From Fluviicoccus keumensis (GTDB taxonomy: Bacteria > Pseudomonadota > Gammaproteobacteria > Pseudomonadales > Moraxellaceae): a stretch of 64,000 nt of DNA. The notes beneath the pieces are model-generated. The model was given only the letters and a program-made list of their open reading frames with translations, was not told the origin of the DNA and made no database searches. The position numbers were made by a program, and so were the translations under genes. The DNA is taken from the NCBI RefSeq assembly GCF_004217445.1, contig NZ_SHKX01000012.1:248001-312000 (forward strand), given 5' to 3'. Shown here one piece after another: positions 44,217 through 52,822 of this stretch; the stretch's first letter is position 1, and each line of letters starts with the position of its first letter.

Positions 44217-45038
44217 TTACACGGCCTCCCGGGTTTTCTTGGTCCAGGCCTGCAGCCCGTTGATGACCAGCAGCAGGATGAAGGAAATCACCAGCATGAC
44301 GGTGGCGATGGCGGTCGCTCCGGCGTAGTCGTACTGCTCCAGCTTGCTGATGATCATCAGCGGCGTAATTTCCGAGACCAGCGGAATGTTGCCCGCGATG
44401 AAGATCACCGAACCGTATTCGCCGACCGCGCGGGCGAAGGCCAGCGCGAAGCCGGTCAGCAGCGCCGGGGAAATGATCGGCAGCAACACCTTGGTGAAGG
44501 TCTGCCAGCGGTTCGCGCCGAGGCTGGCGGCGGCTTCTTCCAGTTCGCTGTCGATATCTTCCAGCACCGGTTGCACCGTGCGCACCACGAAGGGCAGGCC
44601 GATAAAGATCAGCGCCACCAGCACGCCGATCGGGGTGAAGGCAATCTTGATGCCCAGCGGTTCCAGCAGGCTGCCGATCCAGCCGTTGGGGGCATAAAGC
44701 GCGGTCAGGGCAATACCGGCGACAGCCGTGGGCAGTGCGAACGGCAGGTCGATCAGCGAATCGACCAGTTTCTTGCCGGGAAAGGTGTAGCGCACCAGCA
44801 CCCAGGCCAGGATCAGGCCGAAAACGGTATTGATCAGCGCAGCCAGCAATGAAGCGCCGAAAGTCAGCTTGTAGGAAGCGACGACGCGTGGTGCGGTGAT
44901 CACTTCCCAGAAATGCGCCATGTCCAATGTCGCGGTTTTCAGGAAGACCGCGCTGAGCGGAATCAGCACCACCAGCGTCAGATAGGTCAGGGTGTAGCCC
45001 AGGGTCAGCGGCAGACCCGGCAAGACACGTCGTTTCAT
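44217..45038 (-). CDS. cysT: Sulfate ABC transporter permease CysT
   Basis: A 273-residue permease; six hydrophobic helices, EAA loop EAAASLGANRWQTFTKVLLPIISPAL near residue 167, and FARAVGEYGSVIFIAGN. The ATG at 45038 begins with the family-typical MKRRVLPGLPLTLGYT; a GTG at 45050 would add four residues. The upstream gap of about 100 bases carries an inverted repeat that may be a CysB-type site. Confidence 0.93.
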   Translation of the reverse strand: MKRRVLPGLPLTLGYTLTYLTLVVLIPLSAVFLKTATLDMAHFWEVITAPRVVASYKLTFGASLLAALINTVFGLILAWVLVRYTFPGKKLVDSLIDLPFALPTAVAGIALTALYAPNGWIGSLLEPLGIKIAFTPIGVLVALIFIGLPFVVRTVQPVLEDIDSELEEAAASLGANRWQTFTKVLLPIISPALLTGFALAFARAVGEYGSVIFIAGNIPLVSEITPLMIISKLEQYDYAGATAIATVMLVISFILLLVINGLQAWTKKTREAV

Positions 45039-45086
45039 CGGTGTATCCACGGAAATGAAGGAGGGCAGTCTAGGTCGAGTCAGGGA

Positions 45087-45131
45087 TAACCAAAAATACT
45101 TTCTTGGAAGAATGAAATTACTTTTGGTTAT
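45087..45131. promoter_or_regulatory. Inverted repeat / possible CysB-type site before cysT
   Basis: ATAACCAAAA (45087-45096) and TTTTGGTTAT (45122-45131) form a perfect 10-base inverted repeat. Inside it is AAAAATACTTT (45092-45102), which recurs upstream of sbp (46788-46798). This suggests a shared sulfur-responsive regulator. Confidence 0.45.
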
Positions 45132-45143
45132 TAAAGGCCGGCT

Positions 45144-45695
45144 TCAGGCGGAAATCTTCCACGAAGCCGGCTCGATCATTTCGAATTGCGAGCGAAACAG
45201 GTCGAACAGGCGGCGACCCTTGGGCCACGGGCCGTACCCGGAAGCGACATTGATGTGGCCGACGTTCCCCAGATTGATGAACTGGCTGCCCCAATGGCGT
45301 GACAGCAGGAAAGCCTTGTCCAGCATCAGGTAGGGGTCCGTGGTGCTGGCAACCAGCATGGACGGGAAGGGCAACCGTTTTTCCAGCCGGGACGGGTGGA
45401 TGCCGAAGCGGTCGGGGTCGGCGGGCGCCACCAGAAAAGCGCCTGCTACCTTGTCGCCCAGATCGGCGGCGGCGTTGACGGTAGCGAGGCAGCCAAAGCT
45501 GTGCGCCACCAGCCAGACCTGGTCCGGCGCGGCCAGAATGGCCTCGCGGACACGCGCCGACCAGCGCGAGAGCTCACCATGATCCCAGTTCTGCTGGTGG
45601 ACGCGGATAACCGACGGGTCCTGCCGTTCCCACCAGGACTGCCAGTGTTCAGGCTCGCTGCCGTGCAGTCCCGGAATCATCAGAATGGTGCTCAT
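45144..45695 (-). CDS. RBBP9/YdeN-family alpha/beta hydrolase
   Basis: A 183-residue small serine hydrolase. The start MIPGLHGSEPEHWQSWWE is diagnostic. The triad is Ser in VAHSFGC near residue 66, Asp in STTDPY near 118 and His in NVGHINVASGYG near 149. Length is normal. The substrate is unknown. It lies between sbp (24 bases upstream) and cysT on the same strand, so it is likely expressed under sulfur limitation, but its role in sulfur uptake is only inferred from position. Confidence 0.85.
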   Translation of the reverse strand: MSTILMIPGLHGSEPEHWQSWWERQDPSVIRVHQQNWDHGELSRWSARVREAILAAPDQVWLVAHSFGCLATVNAAADLGDKVAGAFLVAPADPDRFGIHPSRLEKRLPFPSMLVASTTDPYLMLDKAFLLSRHWGSQFINLGNVGHINVASGYGPWPKGRRLFDLFRSQFEMIEPASWKISA

Positions 45696-45719
45696 GGTGT
45701 GCTCCCGTTGAATGCGGGC

Positions 45720-46712
45720 TTACTTGCCCGGTTGATAGATCTGGTCGAAGATGCCGCCGTCGGCAAAGTGGGCGTCCTGCGCCGCTGTCCAACCGCCGAA
45801 ATCCTTGATGGTGAACAGCTTCACGGGTGCGAATTGCTGCTTGTAGCGGGCAGCGACAGCCGGGTCGGTGGGGCGGTAGTAATTCTTGGCGGCAATTTCC
45901 TGGGCTTCCGGCGAATACAGGTATTGCAGGTACGCCTGAGCGACCTTGGTGGTGCCGTGCTTCTTTGCGTACTTGTCGACTACGCTGACCGGCGGTTCGG
46001 CCAGGATGGAAACGCTGGGGGTGACAATTTCAAACTTGTCCGGCCCCAGTTCCTTCACCGCCAGATAGGCTTCGTTTTCCCAGGCCAGCAGCACATCGCC
46101 AATGCCGCGCTCCACAAAGGTGGTGGTGGAGCCGCGCGCGCCGGAATCCAGCACCTTGACGTTCTTGTACAGCTTCTTCACGAAGGCCTGGGCCTTGTCG
46201 GCGTTGGCGCCGGGCTGGCGCAGGGCATAACCCCAGGCCGCCAGATAATTCCAGCGCGCACCGCCGGAGGTTTTCGGGTTCGGAGTAATCACTTCCACGC
46301 CGGGACGAACCACATCGCCCCAGTCGAGAATCTTTTTCGGGTTGCCCTTGCGCACCAGAAAAACGATGGTGGAGGTGTAGGGCGAAGCGCTGTTGCCCAG
46401 ACGCTTCTGCCAGTTCGGGTCGATGATGCCGCGGTTGGCGATCTGGTCGATGTCGCCGGCCAGCGCCAAGGTCACCACATCGGCTTCCAGACCGTCGATC
46501 ACGGCGCGCGCCTGTTTGCCGGAGCCGCCGTGGGATTGCTTGAAGGTGACGGTTTCGCCGGTCTTGGTTTTCCAGTATTTGGCGAAAGCGGCGTTGTAGT
46601 CCTGATACAGTTCGCGGGTCGGGTCGTAGGAAACGTTCAGCAGGGAAACATCGGCGAGCACCGGAGCGGCCAGGCCGAGGGTCAGGGCAAATGCCAGCAA
46701 GGTCTTGTTCAT
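45720..46712 (-). CDS. sbp: Periplasmic sulfate-binding protein
   Basis: A 330-residue solute-binding protein with a signal peptide (MNKTLLAFALTLGLAAPVLA). Family hallmarks: LLNVSYDPTRELYQDYN near residue 24, SHGGSGKQARAVIDGLEADVVTLAL near 60 and NPKTSGGARWNYLAAWGYA near 150. It delivers sulfate to CysTWA. First gene of the sulfate operon. Confidence 0.95.
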   Translation of the reverse strand: MNKTLLAFALTLGLAAPVLADVSLLNVSYDPTRELYQDYNAAFAKYWKTKTGETVTFKQSHGGSGKQARAVIDGLEADVVTLALAGDIDQIANRGIIDPNWQKRLGNSASPYTSTIVFLVRKGNPKKILDWGDVVRPGVEVITPNPKTSGGARWNYLAAWGYALRQPGANADKAQAFVKKLYKNVKVLDSGARGSTTTFVERGIGDVLLAWENEAYLAVKELGPDKFEIVTPSVSILAEPPVSVVDKYAKKHGTTKVAQAYLQYLYSPEAQEIAAKNYYRPTDPAVAARYKQQFAPVKLFTIKDFGGWTAAQDAHFADGGIFDQIYQPGK

Positions 46713-46787
46713 TCAAAAATCCTCAAGATCAACAGGTGGGGTCGTAACGACCGCTTGAGGACAATGTAGATATCCTGCTAAATAATT

Positions 46788-46798
46788 AAAAATACTTT
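46788..46798. promoter_or_regulatory. Shared motif AAAAATACTTT upstream of sbp
   Basis: The same 11 bases as upstream of cysT, located about 76 bases before the sbp start in an AT-rich divergent region. Candidate operator, identity unproven. Confidence 0.4.
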
Positions 46799-46944
46799 GT
46801 ATTCATATGTTAGTTCCTGAAAAGAATAAAAGAACGCAGCAATGTCGCCAAGCTTCCGGCAATCCGGCGCCACCCCCCGGTTTGCGGGGTGCTTCGGGAT
46901 TTGCCATCCTGTCAGCATTGACCATCCGCGCAACGGAACTGTCC

Positions 46945-49128
46945 ATGACCCCGGTTGAACCTGAATCCGCCCCCGCCGCGCCCGCGTTGAAGCAGGGCCT
47001 GTCGCCCGCCTCGCGCGGCTTTATCCTGGCCTTTCTGCTGGCGCTGGCGGTGTTCGGGCTGGTGCGGGTGATGCTGCTGCAACCCTGGGCGGGCTTCCGC
47101 TTTCAGGCCGAGGGGGATGTGCTGCTGGTCAGCGCCGAAACCCTGGCCCGACCCGTCGCCGTGGCGGGCTTGCGACAAGCCGACGGCCGTTTGCGACCCT
47201 TGCCGTCGTGGCTGATTGTGGAAGAGCCGGATTTTCTGGACCGCATCAGCGCCTACAACGCGTTGATGCATATCCAGACGCCGCTGCTGGCCGAATGGCG
47301 CAGCGGCCGGGCGAAACTGGTGTTGCAGGACGGTCGTGAGCTGCCGGTGATCATGCGGCCGCGCGGACCGGCGGATATTCCCGCCATCTTCTGGCTGCAG
47401 CTGGGATTCGGCTTGATCGCGCTGGGCATCGGCTGCGGCATCTGGGTGTTCCGGCCGCGCCAGCGCGTGGTCAACCTGCTGCTGCTGACGGCGGCGGGTT
47501 TCGCGGCGGGCACCTGGTCGGCCAGTATCTACAGCTCGCGCGAACTGCTGATGGAGCCGGAGTTGTTCCGGCTGCTTTCGATCATCAATCACGGCGGCGC
47601 GCTGCTGTTTGATTGCGCCATGCTGGCGCTGCTGTGGAGTTACCCCCGGCCACTGGGCCGCCAGCCGGTGGCCGCGTTGGCGCTGCTGCTGGGCCTGCTG
47701 GCCTGGGTGGCGGACATCCGGCAGGTGTCCGAAACCTTTAGCGACGGTTTTTACCTGTGGCTGCTGGTGATCTTTTTGATGGCATCGGGCTGCGCTTGGC
47801 AGCAGTGGCGGCTGTCGCGGCGCGATCCGGTATCACGCATGGCGCTGCGCTGGCTGTTGCTGTCGTTCATGCTGGGCAGCGGTGCGTTTGTGGCCTTGCA
47901 GGTGGTGCCGTTGATGCTGGGCGTGACGACGCCGGTGCCGCAAAGCCTGTCTTCTGGCGTCTTCCTGATCGTATATCTGGGACTGGCGGCCGGGATCAGC
48001 CGCTACCGCCTGTTCCGGCTGGAACACTGGTGGTTGGCGGCGTGGAGCTGGCTGTTCGGCGGCATCCTGGTGTTGCTGGTGGACGGCATTGCTGTCTGGT
48101 TCCTGCGCACCGACGGCTGGATGGCGCTGAGCCTGGCGGTGGGGGTGGCGGGCTGGCTGTATTTCCCGTTGCGGCAATGGCTGGTGGAACGCCTGCTGCA
48201 GCGCGGTAATGTGACGCGGCAATTGCAGGCGGGCGCCATCCGCCGCCTGTTCGACCTGCCGACGGATGAGGCCTTGTGCGCGCACTGGCCGGACGTGGTG
48301 CGCAGCATTTTCAGTCCGCTGGCGATGGAGCGGCGCGACGGCGAGCGCGACTTCATGGTGGCGGACAACGGCTTGTTGCTGTGCCTGCCGGACATCGAGG
48401 ACGGACGGCATGTGATGCTGTCGTACTGCGAGCGCGGCGGCCGTTTGTTCAATCGTGACGATCTGGATACGGCCCGCGAGCTGTACGGCATCGCCCGGCA
48501 CGCCCGCGATGCCCTGGCCGCTCGGCAGCAGGGGGCGCGGCTGGAACGCGACCGTATCAAGCGCGACCTGCACGACGACCTGGGCGCGCGGCTGTTGTCG
48601 ATTCTGCACGGACGGCAGGAGGCGGGCATGCGCGAGGAAGCGCGGCTGGCCATCCGCGATTTGCGGCAGATGCTGGCGACGCTGGACGAACGCAGCGTCA
48701 CTCTGACCGAGGCGGCGCAGCTGATGCGTGAAGAAGCCAACGAGCGCCTGCAACGCGCCGGGATCGGTTTCGTCATGCCGTCGCAAGACTGGTCGGGGGT
48801 GATGCTGTCGGCGCGGCAGTACGCCAACCTGAAGCGCATGGTGCGCGAATGCATCACCAACGCTATCAAGCATTCCGGGGCAAGCGAAGTGCAATTGACG
48901 ATGACGCTGGACGAGGACTGGCTGTGCCTGACGGTCAGTGATAACGGCCGCTTCGATCCGGCGCAGCTGGAGCTGGGCGGGCGCGGGCATCACATCATCC
49001 ACTCGCGCGCCGACGAGCTGGGCGGCGAGGTGGAATGGCGGCAGGCGGCCGAAGGCGGTTGCCGCGTGGAAATCCGCATTCCGGTGGCGGTATCGGGACG
49101 GACGGAAGGACAAGGGGAAGCGACATGA
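46945..49128 (+). CDS. Membrane sensor histidine kinase (NarX/HisKA_3 type)
   Basis: A 727-residue kinase. N-terminal membrane segment (GFILAFLLALAVFGLVRVML), a short periplasmic domain (about residues 45-150), then about seven more membrane helices to residue 410, and a cytoplasmic part with HisKA_3 (ERDRIKRDLHDDLGARLLSI, His about 590) and HATPase (ECITNAIKHSGASE). The long membrane region suggests that it senses a membrane or periplasmic signal. ATG 46945 was chosen over 46807 because the preceding 46 residues look non-coding. Overlaps the regulator gene by 4 bases. Confidence 0.88.
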   Translation: MTPVEPESAPAAPALKQGLSPASRGFILAFLLALAVFGLVRVMLLQPWAGFRFQAEGDVLLVSAETLARPVAVAGLRQADGRLRPLPSWLIVEEPDFLDRISAYNALMHIQTPLLAEWRSGRAKLVLQDGRELPVIMRPRGPADIPAIFWLQLGFGLIALGIGCGIWVFRPRQRVVNLLLLTAAGFAAGTWSASIYSSRELLMEPELFRLLSIINHGGALLFDCAMLALLWSYPRPLGRQPVAALALLLGLLAWVADIRQVSETFSDGFYLWLLVIFLMASGCAWQQWRLSRRDPVSRMALRWLLLSFMLGSGAFVALQVVPLMLGVTTPVPQSLSSGVFLIVYLGLAAGISRYRLFRLEHWWLAAWSWLFGGILVLLVDGIAVWFLRTDGWMALSLAVGVAGWLYFPLRQWLVERLLQRGNVTRQLQAGAIRRLFDLPTDEALCAHWPDVVRSIFSPLAMERRDGERDFMVADNGLLLCLPDIEDGRHVMLSYCERGGRLFNRDDLDTARELYGIARHARDALAARQQGARLERDRIKRDLHDDLGARLLSILHGRQEAGMREEARLAIRDLRQMLATLDERSVTLTEAAQLMREEANERLQRAGIGFVMPSQDWSGVMLSARQYANLKRMVRECITNAIKHSGASEVQLTMTLDEDWLCLTVSDNGRFDPAQLELGGRGHHIIHSRADELGGEVEWRQAAEGGCRVEIRIPVAVSGRTEGQGEAT

Positions 49129-49778
49129 CAGACAGCGATCCGGTATTGATTGTTGAGGACGTAAAGGAAACCGCCGACTGGCTGGCGGCGCGGGTGCAGG
49201 CCGCTTTCGGGGCCGGGCGCGCCGTGCGACAGGCGCACACGCTGGCGGCTGCGCGCAAGTTGCTGGCGCGCGAGCATTTCGGCATGGTCATCCTGGATCT
49301 GGGCCTGCCCGACGGCAACGGCGTGGAGCTGATTCCCGAACTGCTGCCGGGCCGCGACATCAGGGTGGTGGTGGCCACCATCTACGACGACGACAGCCAC
49401 ATCTTCAGTGCCCTGCGCGCCGGGGCGGGGGGTTATCTGCTCAAGGATCAGGGCGACGACGAGATTGAACGGGCGCTGGCCGGAATTCGTGACGGCGTGC
49501 CGCCGATTTCCCCCAGCGTGGCGCGGCGGATGATGGATTTCTTCGTACAGCAGGACCGCCTGCGCGAAAACCCTGAAACCGGCAAGCTGACTGCGCGCGA
49601 GAAGGAAGTGCTGATCCTGATCGCTAACGGCCTCAGCGTCGGGGAAGCCTCGTCCAGCCTGGGCATTTCCCCGCATACCACGCGCGGCTACGTGAAGGAT
49701 ATTTATCGAAAATTAGGCATTTCCTCGCGCGCCGAAGCCAGCCTGACTGCCTCGCGACTGGGGCTGATCCGCAAGTAA
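49125..49778 (+). CDS. LuxR/NarL-type response regulator
   Basis: A 217-residue regulator: receiver domain with VEDVKET at residue 10, MVILDLGLPDGNG with Asp58 and LLKDQGDDE near 105, then a LuxR helix-turn-helix (LTAREKEVLILIANGLSVGEASSSLGISPHTT) from about residue 155. It is the partner of the kinase that overlaps it. Target genes are unknown. Confidence 0.9.
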   Translation: MTDSDPVLIVEDVKETADWLAARVQAAFGAGRAVRQAHTLAAARKLLAREHFGMVILDLGLPDGNGVELIPELLPGRDIRVVVATIYDDDSHIFSALRAGAGGYLLKDQGDDEIERALAGIRDGVPPISPSVARRMMDFFVQQDRLRENPETGKLTAREKEVLILIANGLSVGEASSSLGISPHTTRGYVKDIYRKLGISSRAEASLTASRLGLIRK

Positions 49779-49796
49779 ACGGAAACGGCGGCAATG

Positions 49797-49825
49797 AAAA
49801 TGGGCGGCTTCAAGCCGCCCTTTTC
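49797..49825. terminator. Bidirectional terminator
   Basis: GGGCGGCTT CAA GCCGCCC hairpin flanked by AAAA and TTTT, between the regulator gene and the convergent lipoprotein gene. Confidence 0.8.
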
Positions 49826-49843
49826 ATGGAAGGACCCTCGGGC

Positions 49844-50935
49844 TCATTTTGCCTCGCGCGCCACCCTGGCCACTTCGGCATTGAAGGCGCTGATGCCCTT
49901 CATCGCCCCGCTGGTGTAGGCCGCCGGATTGACGGTGAAGGTATAGTCCGCGCTGTTGGAGGTAATGCTGCCCGCGCCGGACAGCAACGACAGTCCCTTG
50001 CTGAGTGCGTTGGCGGCATTGGAGGTGGTGTCGGTCTTGCTGAGCGTGCCAGCATTGGTCGTGATGTTCAGCACCGGCGCCTTCGTGGCCACACCGGGAA
50101 TGCCGCGCATCATCCGTGTCTTCGGCTTGCCCATCCAGGTCACGGCGGCGGCTTGCAGGTTCATGCCTGGCGCGGTCTGGATACCAGCGGAGATGGTGGA
50201 GTAGGTGGCGCCGGTTTCCCCCCAGATCTGCGGAGCAACGATGGTGTAGGTCGGGATCAGGATGGTGGCGTCCTTGATTTTCGGCTTGCCCAGGCTGATG
50301 AACTCGGAAAAGGGGCCGGTAAAGCCGATCTTGATTTGCTGCTCATCGCTGGGCGCGGCCACCAGCAGCGTGTCGGAACTGCCTACCGGCGATTCCACCG
50401 GCAAGCCCCACTTGGCGTCGGTCTTGGCCAGCGCGATGCCCTGCATGTAGTCCCGACCCTTGATGTCATTGTAGGTCAGCACGGTATAGCCGGCGGCGCG
50501 CAACTGACCCACGAAATCGTCATAGGCCTTTTTGGCGATGGACTGGGCCAAGGCTTTGTCGAAGCCGCTGAGGTGGTATTTGGCGCTGGCCTTCACTGAA
50601 TTGGCGCTGCCGCCGCCGATGGTGGACAAGGCGCTGCCCTGCTTGGAAACCCCCACCTTGCCGTCAACCACGAACTTGACGTAGGCCGTGGGCACCACGA
50701 TGGTCTTGTTGTAGTCCAGCAGGTCTTCCGGGTTGACGGCGGTGACGGGCACGGAAATCCCGGAGCTGTTGACGGGTGCGGCGGTTGTCGGGGCCGGGGC
50801 CGCGCCCTGCGCAGCGGCGACCGGGGCGGAGCTTTCGCCGCCGCCGGACTTGGCGGCATTGGACACGCAGCCGGTGACGAGGGTGGCCAGGGCGGCGGCA
50901 ATGGCGGCGGCCAGAAGATTCTTGTTGTCGGGCAT
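49844..50935 (-). CDS. Predicted lipoprotein of unknown function
   Basis: A 363-residue lipoprotein. Signal NLLAAAIAAALATLVTGC gives lipobox VTGC, followed by a Ser/Ala/Pro-rich linker (about residues 25-65) and a large globular domain I do not recognise (SAKYHLSGFDKALAQSIAKKAYDDFVGQLRAAGYTVLTYNDIKG, GMNLQAAAVTWMGK). GGAGA lies upstream of ATG 50935; the open frame continues upstream but has no signal. It may be an envelope protein; it has no clear operon partner. Confidence 0.75.
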   Translation of the reverse strand: MPDNKNLLAAAIAAALATLVTGCVSNAAKSGGGESSAPVAAAQGAAPAPTTAAPVNSSGISVPVTAVNPEDLLDYNKTIVVPTAYVKFVVDGKVGVSKQGSALSTIGGGSANSVKASAKYHLSGFDKALAQSIAKKAYDDFVGQLRAAGYTVLTYNDIKGRDYMQGIALAKTDAKWGLPVESPVGSSDTLLVAAPSDEQQIKIGFTGPFSEFISLGKPKIKDATILIPTYTIVAPQIWGETGATYSTISAGIQTAPGMNLQAAAVTWMGKPKTRMMRGIPGVATKAPVLNITTNAGTLSKTDTTSNAANALSKGLSLLSGAGSITSNSADYTFTVNPAAYTSGAMKGISAFNAEVARVAREAK

Positions 50936-51090
50936 GATCGGTCTCCGTGACATCGAAAAAGAGGGCGCCGTTGCGGACAGCCGGCCGCCCTGAAGACGGG
51001 CGCGAGGCCCGTGGGGGTATAGGGGAGTGTAGGAAGGGAGGGGTGGGGCGGATACCCCCGGGATGGGGGGGCTGGGCGCAGGCGATACAC

Positions 51091-52317
51091 TTACTTCATC
51101 CGATCCCGGCAGGCCGCAACCGATTTCCACACCGTTTGCACCGTCGCGGCGCGGATCGGCTCGGACTTGGCCCGCTCGCGGAAAGTCCCGGCCACGGAAG
51201 CCATGCGCTCGATGACGTTTGCCGCCCAGACCGTATCCAGTCCGCCTTCCCCGGCCAGACGCAACAGATGCGGCCTGCCCGGCGTCAGCCCTTCGCCGCA
51301 GACATCCATTTGATGTTCGCCGCCGGGGCCGTCGCTCCACGTCAGGTCATATGCGGGGGCCAGCCGCCAGCGCCGATCCCGCCCCAGGCAGAACGCCAGA
51401 TTGCGGCCATGATCGTCCCGGTTGTGGAAAATCACGTTGAAAACCGCCCGCTCAAAGGCCTTGCCCACTTCGCGTTCATCCCGGGTGAAGGCCCGGGTTG
51501 CGCGCAGGAAGGTGGTGTAGTCCACCGAGGAGGGCAGCCGGAAGTCGGCGTGCAGGGCGCTGGCCAGCGTATGGGTCGGCACCCGCCAACCGTCCTGCCG
51601 GTCGAAGCGGGCGGTGCCGAAGGCCGCCAGCGAGCGGCCCAGATCAAAGTACCGGGTTTCAGGCATTTCAAGCCCGCAATCCCGCGCCAGCCGGGCGTAA
51701 AGGTTTTCCAGCGCGCAGGCCTCCTTGTGCTCGCCGCCCGCCTGGAACTTGATCAGCCACGGTTGACCTGATCCGGTCTCCGAGGTGCTGATGATGCCGC
51801 TGTCCGGATCATGGTTGACCAGCACCTTCGGTCGTGCGCCCTGCGGCGATCCGCCCAGACGCGCCAGTTGCGCCAGCGCGTCACTGTCCTTGCCGCTGAC
51901 AATCTGTTGCGCCTCTTGGGCCAGCGCCAGCAAGGTCAGATCCGACGGTTCCGGCGGCGTATCGTCCGAGGGCCGGAACACCAGCGCGCCCATGGCGCGG
52001 TCGCCAATGAAGGCCAGACGATCCAGCGGCGACAAGCTGGTTGTGCGCAGGCCGCGTTGCCGGAATAGCCGGTCCATCAGCAGCAAGCCCCAGCCGTCCG
52101 GCAGGGCATCGGCCATCAGTCCGGGCAACCGGTACAGGTGTTGCGGAAAATCGCGGTAGGCGCCGGCGCGCAGCTTCAGGTGCAGCGGCGACAGTTCCAG
52201 CCCCTGACGCAGGGCTTCCGGCGAATATTCGAAAAGCAGCTTCCGGCCATCGTCCGCCAGTTGGCCCAACAGCCACTGTTCGCCCCAACCCGTATAAAAG
52301 ACATTCAGCAAACGCAT
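51091..52317 (-). CDS. hipA: HipA-family kinase toxin
   Basis: A 408-residue HipA-type Ser/Thr kinase. The N-terminal lobe has the couple-HipA region (LLNVFYTGWGEQWLLGQL), QPWLIKFQ with the ATP-contacting Lys near residue 190, ETRYF, and the catalytic loop HNRDDHGRNLAFC near 300, with the metal site in PAYDLTWSDG. E. coli HipA phosphorylates GltX and causes persistence; whether this one does is not known. hipB lies 7 bases upstream in the same operon. Confidence 0.88.
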   Translation of the reverse strand: MRLLNVFYTGWGEQWLLGQLADDGRKLLFEYSPEALRQGLELSPLHLKLRAGAYRDFPQHLYRLPGLMADALPDGWGLLLMDRLFRQRGLRTTSLSPLDRLAFIGDRAMGALVFRPSDDTPPEPSDLTLLALAQEAQQIVSGKDSDALAQLARLGGSPQGARPKVLVNHDPDSGIISTSETGSGQPWLIKFQAGGEHKEACALENLYARLARDCGLEMPETRYFDLGRSLAAFGTARFDRQDGWRVPTHTLASALHADFRLPSSVDYTTFLRATRAFTRDEREVGKAFERAVFNVIFHNRDDHGRNLAFCLGRDRRWRLAPAYDLTWSDGPGGEHQMDVCGEGLTPGRPHLLRLAGEGGLDTVWAANVIERMASVAGTFRERAKSEPIRAATVQTVWKSVAACRDRMK

Positions 52318-52324
52318 GGCGGCC

Positions 52325-52636
52325 TCAGGCAGGGTTACGGCGCGGCGCGCGTTGGCGCTTGGCCTTTTCGGCCCGTGCCAGCGCGGCAATCGAGTCGGTT
52401 TGCAGGGTGAACAGGGTTTGCAGCTGGTTGGTGAGGCCCAGGGCCACGACAATGCGGATCAGCGATTCCAGCGACGACTGCCCCTTGCCCTCCAGATTCT
52501 TGACCGTTCCCGCCGAGACACCGGCGCGCAAGGCCAGGTCCGTCTGGGTCAGCGCCTGCGCCAGACGCTGCTCGCGCAGGCGGCTACCCAGATCGCTACA
52601 GATTTCGGCGGGCGTGGCCAGAATAAGGTCTAACAT
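52325..52636 (-). CDS. hipB: HipB-like helix-turn-helix antitoxin
   Basis: A 103-residue XRE-type DNA-binding protein: helix-turn-helix LRAGVSAGTVKNLEGKGQSS around residues 37-56. It ends in a basic tail (AKRQRAPRRNPA), unlike E. coli HipB. It should repress its own promoter and neutralise HipA. Its promoter carries two copies of TTGTCTTTT (52638 and 52679). Confidence 0.85.
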   Translation of the reverse strand: MLDLILATPAEICSDLGSRLREQRLAQALTQTDLALRAGVSAGTVKNLEGKGQSSLESLIRIVVALGLTNQLQTLFTLQTDSIAALARAEKAKRQRAPRRNPA

Positions 52637-52637
52637 T

Positions 52638-52701
52638 TTGTCTTTTGTGAATTAAAAGTGGATTTAAGGATCATTATATTGTCTTTTAATATTCGGGTCA
52701 C
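52638..52701 (-). promoter_or_regulatory. hipBA promoter with repeated operator-like motif
   Basis: On the minus strand GTGACC (52701-52696), 17 bases, TATAAT (52678-52673). TTGTCTTTT (plus-strand reading) occurs in the -35/-10 spacer at 52679-52687 and again next to the start codon at 52638-52646. ATTAAAAG (52650) and CTTTTAAT (52683) form an inverted repeat. Confidence 0.6.
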
Positions 52702-52822
52702 TTTTTCCGGATGAGGAACGGATTTCACCGCAACCCACCCGTGCTTTGGCATACACTGGGCGTAACCCGATGCCGATATTTTCGTAACGGCGCCTCACAA
52801 ACTCTTGACTGGATGAACGACC

